NCBI GenBank assembly: GCA_002391525.1
Contig: DGFE01000085.1
Location: forward strand, 1 to 14,842
Source of the DNA: Competibacteraceae bacterium UBA3908
GTDB lineage: Bacteria > Pseudomonadota > Gammaproteobacteria > Competibacterales > Competibacteraceae
DNA length: 14,842 nt
Direction: 5' to 3'
A model generated the notes under the pieces. That model ran no database searches, was not told the origin of the DNA, and was given only the letters and a program-made list of their open reading frames with translations. Of the stretch, positions 14,819-14,842 are shown piece after piece. Position 1 is the stretch's first letter. Every line of letters begins with the position of its first letter. The position numbers and the translations under genes are program-made.

Positions 14819-14842
14819 GGGCTGGGTTTGAACGGCCAGCCG

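Overview
This window looks like one end of a high-GC gammaproteobacterial contig, probably from a metagenome or a Nextera-prepared library, because its first 19 bases are exactly the Nextera/Tn5 mosaic-end adapter. The gammaproteobacterial assignment is an inference. It rests on a CpxR/CpxA-type two-component pair, a YciA-type acyl-CoA thioesterase, a type I (AroD) dehydroquinase, an E. coli-like GlyA, and the glyA-nrdR-ribD order. I cannot name a genus from the sequence alone.

Left part (1-4380, minus strand): a ferric-reductase-like flavocytochrome is followed by an outer-membrane efflux lipoprotein (NodT/OMF family) and a MacA/HlyD-type periplasmic adaptor. The last two overlap by 4 bp (ATGA). 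The ABC or RND inner-membrane partner expected after the adaptor would lie beyond the contig start. A GC-rich tandem repeat (about 2.4 units of 45 bp) follows the adaptor gene. A perfect 39-bp direct repeat, 71 bp apart, separates the reductase from the efflux pair and carries a duplicated copy of the reductase's last codons.

Centre (4381-6648, plus strand): a CpxR/CpxA-like response regulator and sensor kinase are transcribed divergently from the reductase/efflux cluster. The shared intergenic region holds the most striking signal in the window. Six GTAAA-like half-sites sit at nearly exact 10-bp spacing and end just before a good sigma-70 promoter for the regulator. This matches the known CpxR box (GTAAA-N5-GTAAA) in a tandem array. 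It suggests an autoregulated envelope-stress circuit that may also control the divergent reductase/efflux genes, the position cpxP holds in E. coli.

Next block (6661-10299, minus strand): a gene of lower GC encodes an unrecognised membrane-anchored protein with a CIA30/galactose-binding-like beta-sandwich domain. It is followed by a large SPFH/Band 7 membrane protein and aroD (shikimate pathway). A perfect 12-bp-stem hairpin lies just ahead of the SPFH gene. Upstream of the lower-GC gene is an AT-rich gap with two perfect dyads. It ends in a short relic of a 5-oxoprolinase/hydantoinase A gene, of which only about 20 N-terminal codons remain recognisable.

Right part (10608-14842): a YciA-like thioesterase (minus) is divergent from a class I HDAC/AcuC-like deacetylase (plus). 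Then comes the glyA-nrdR-ribD cluster (one-carbon/glycine metabolism, ribonucleotide reductase repressor, riboflavin synthesis), with a strong hairpin in the presumed glyA leader. RibD is cut by a stop codon about two-thirds of the way through, 24 bases from the contig end, and this may be an end-of-contig artefact.
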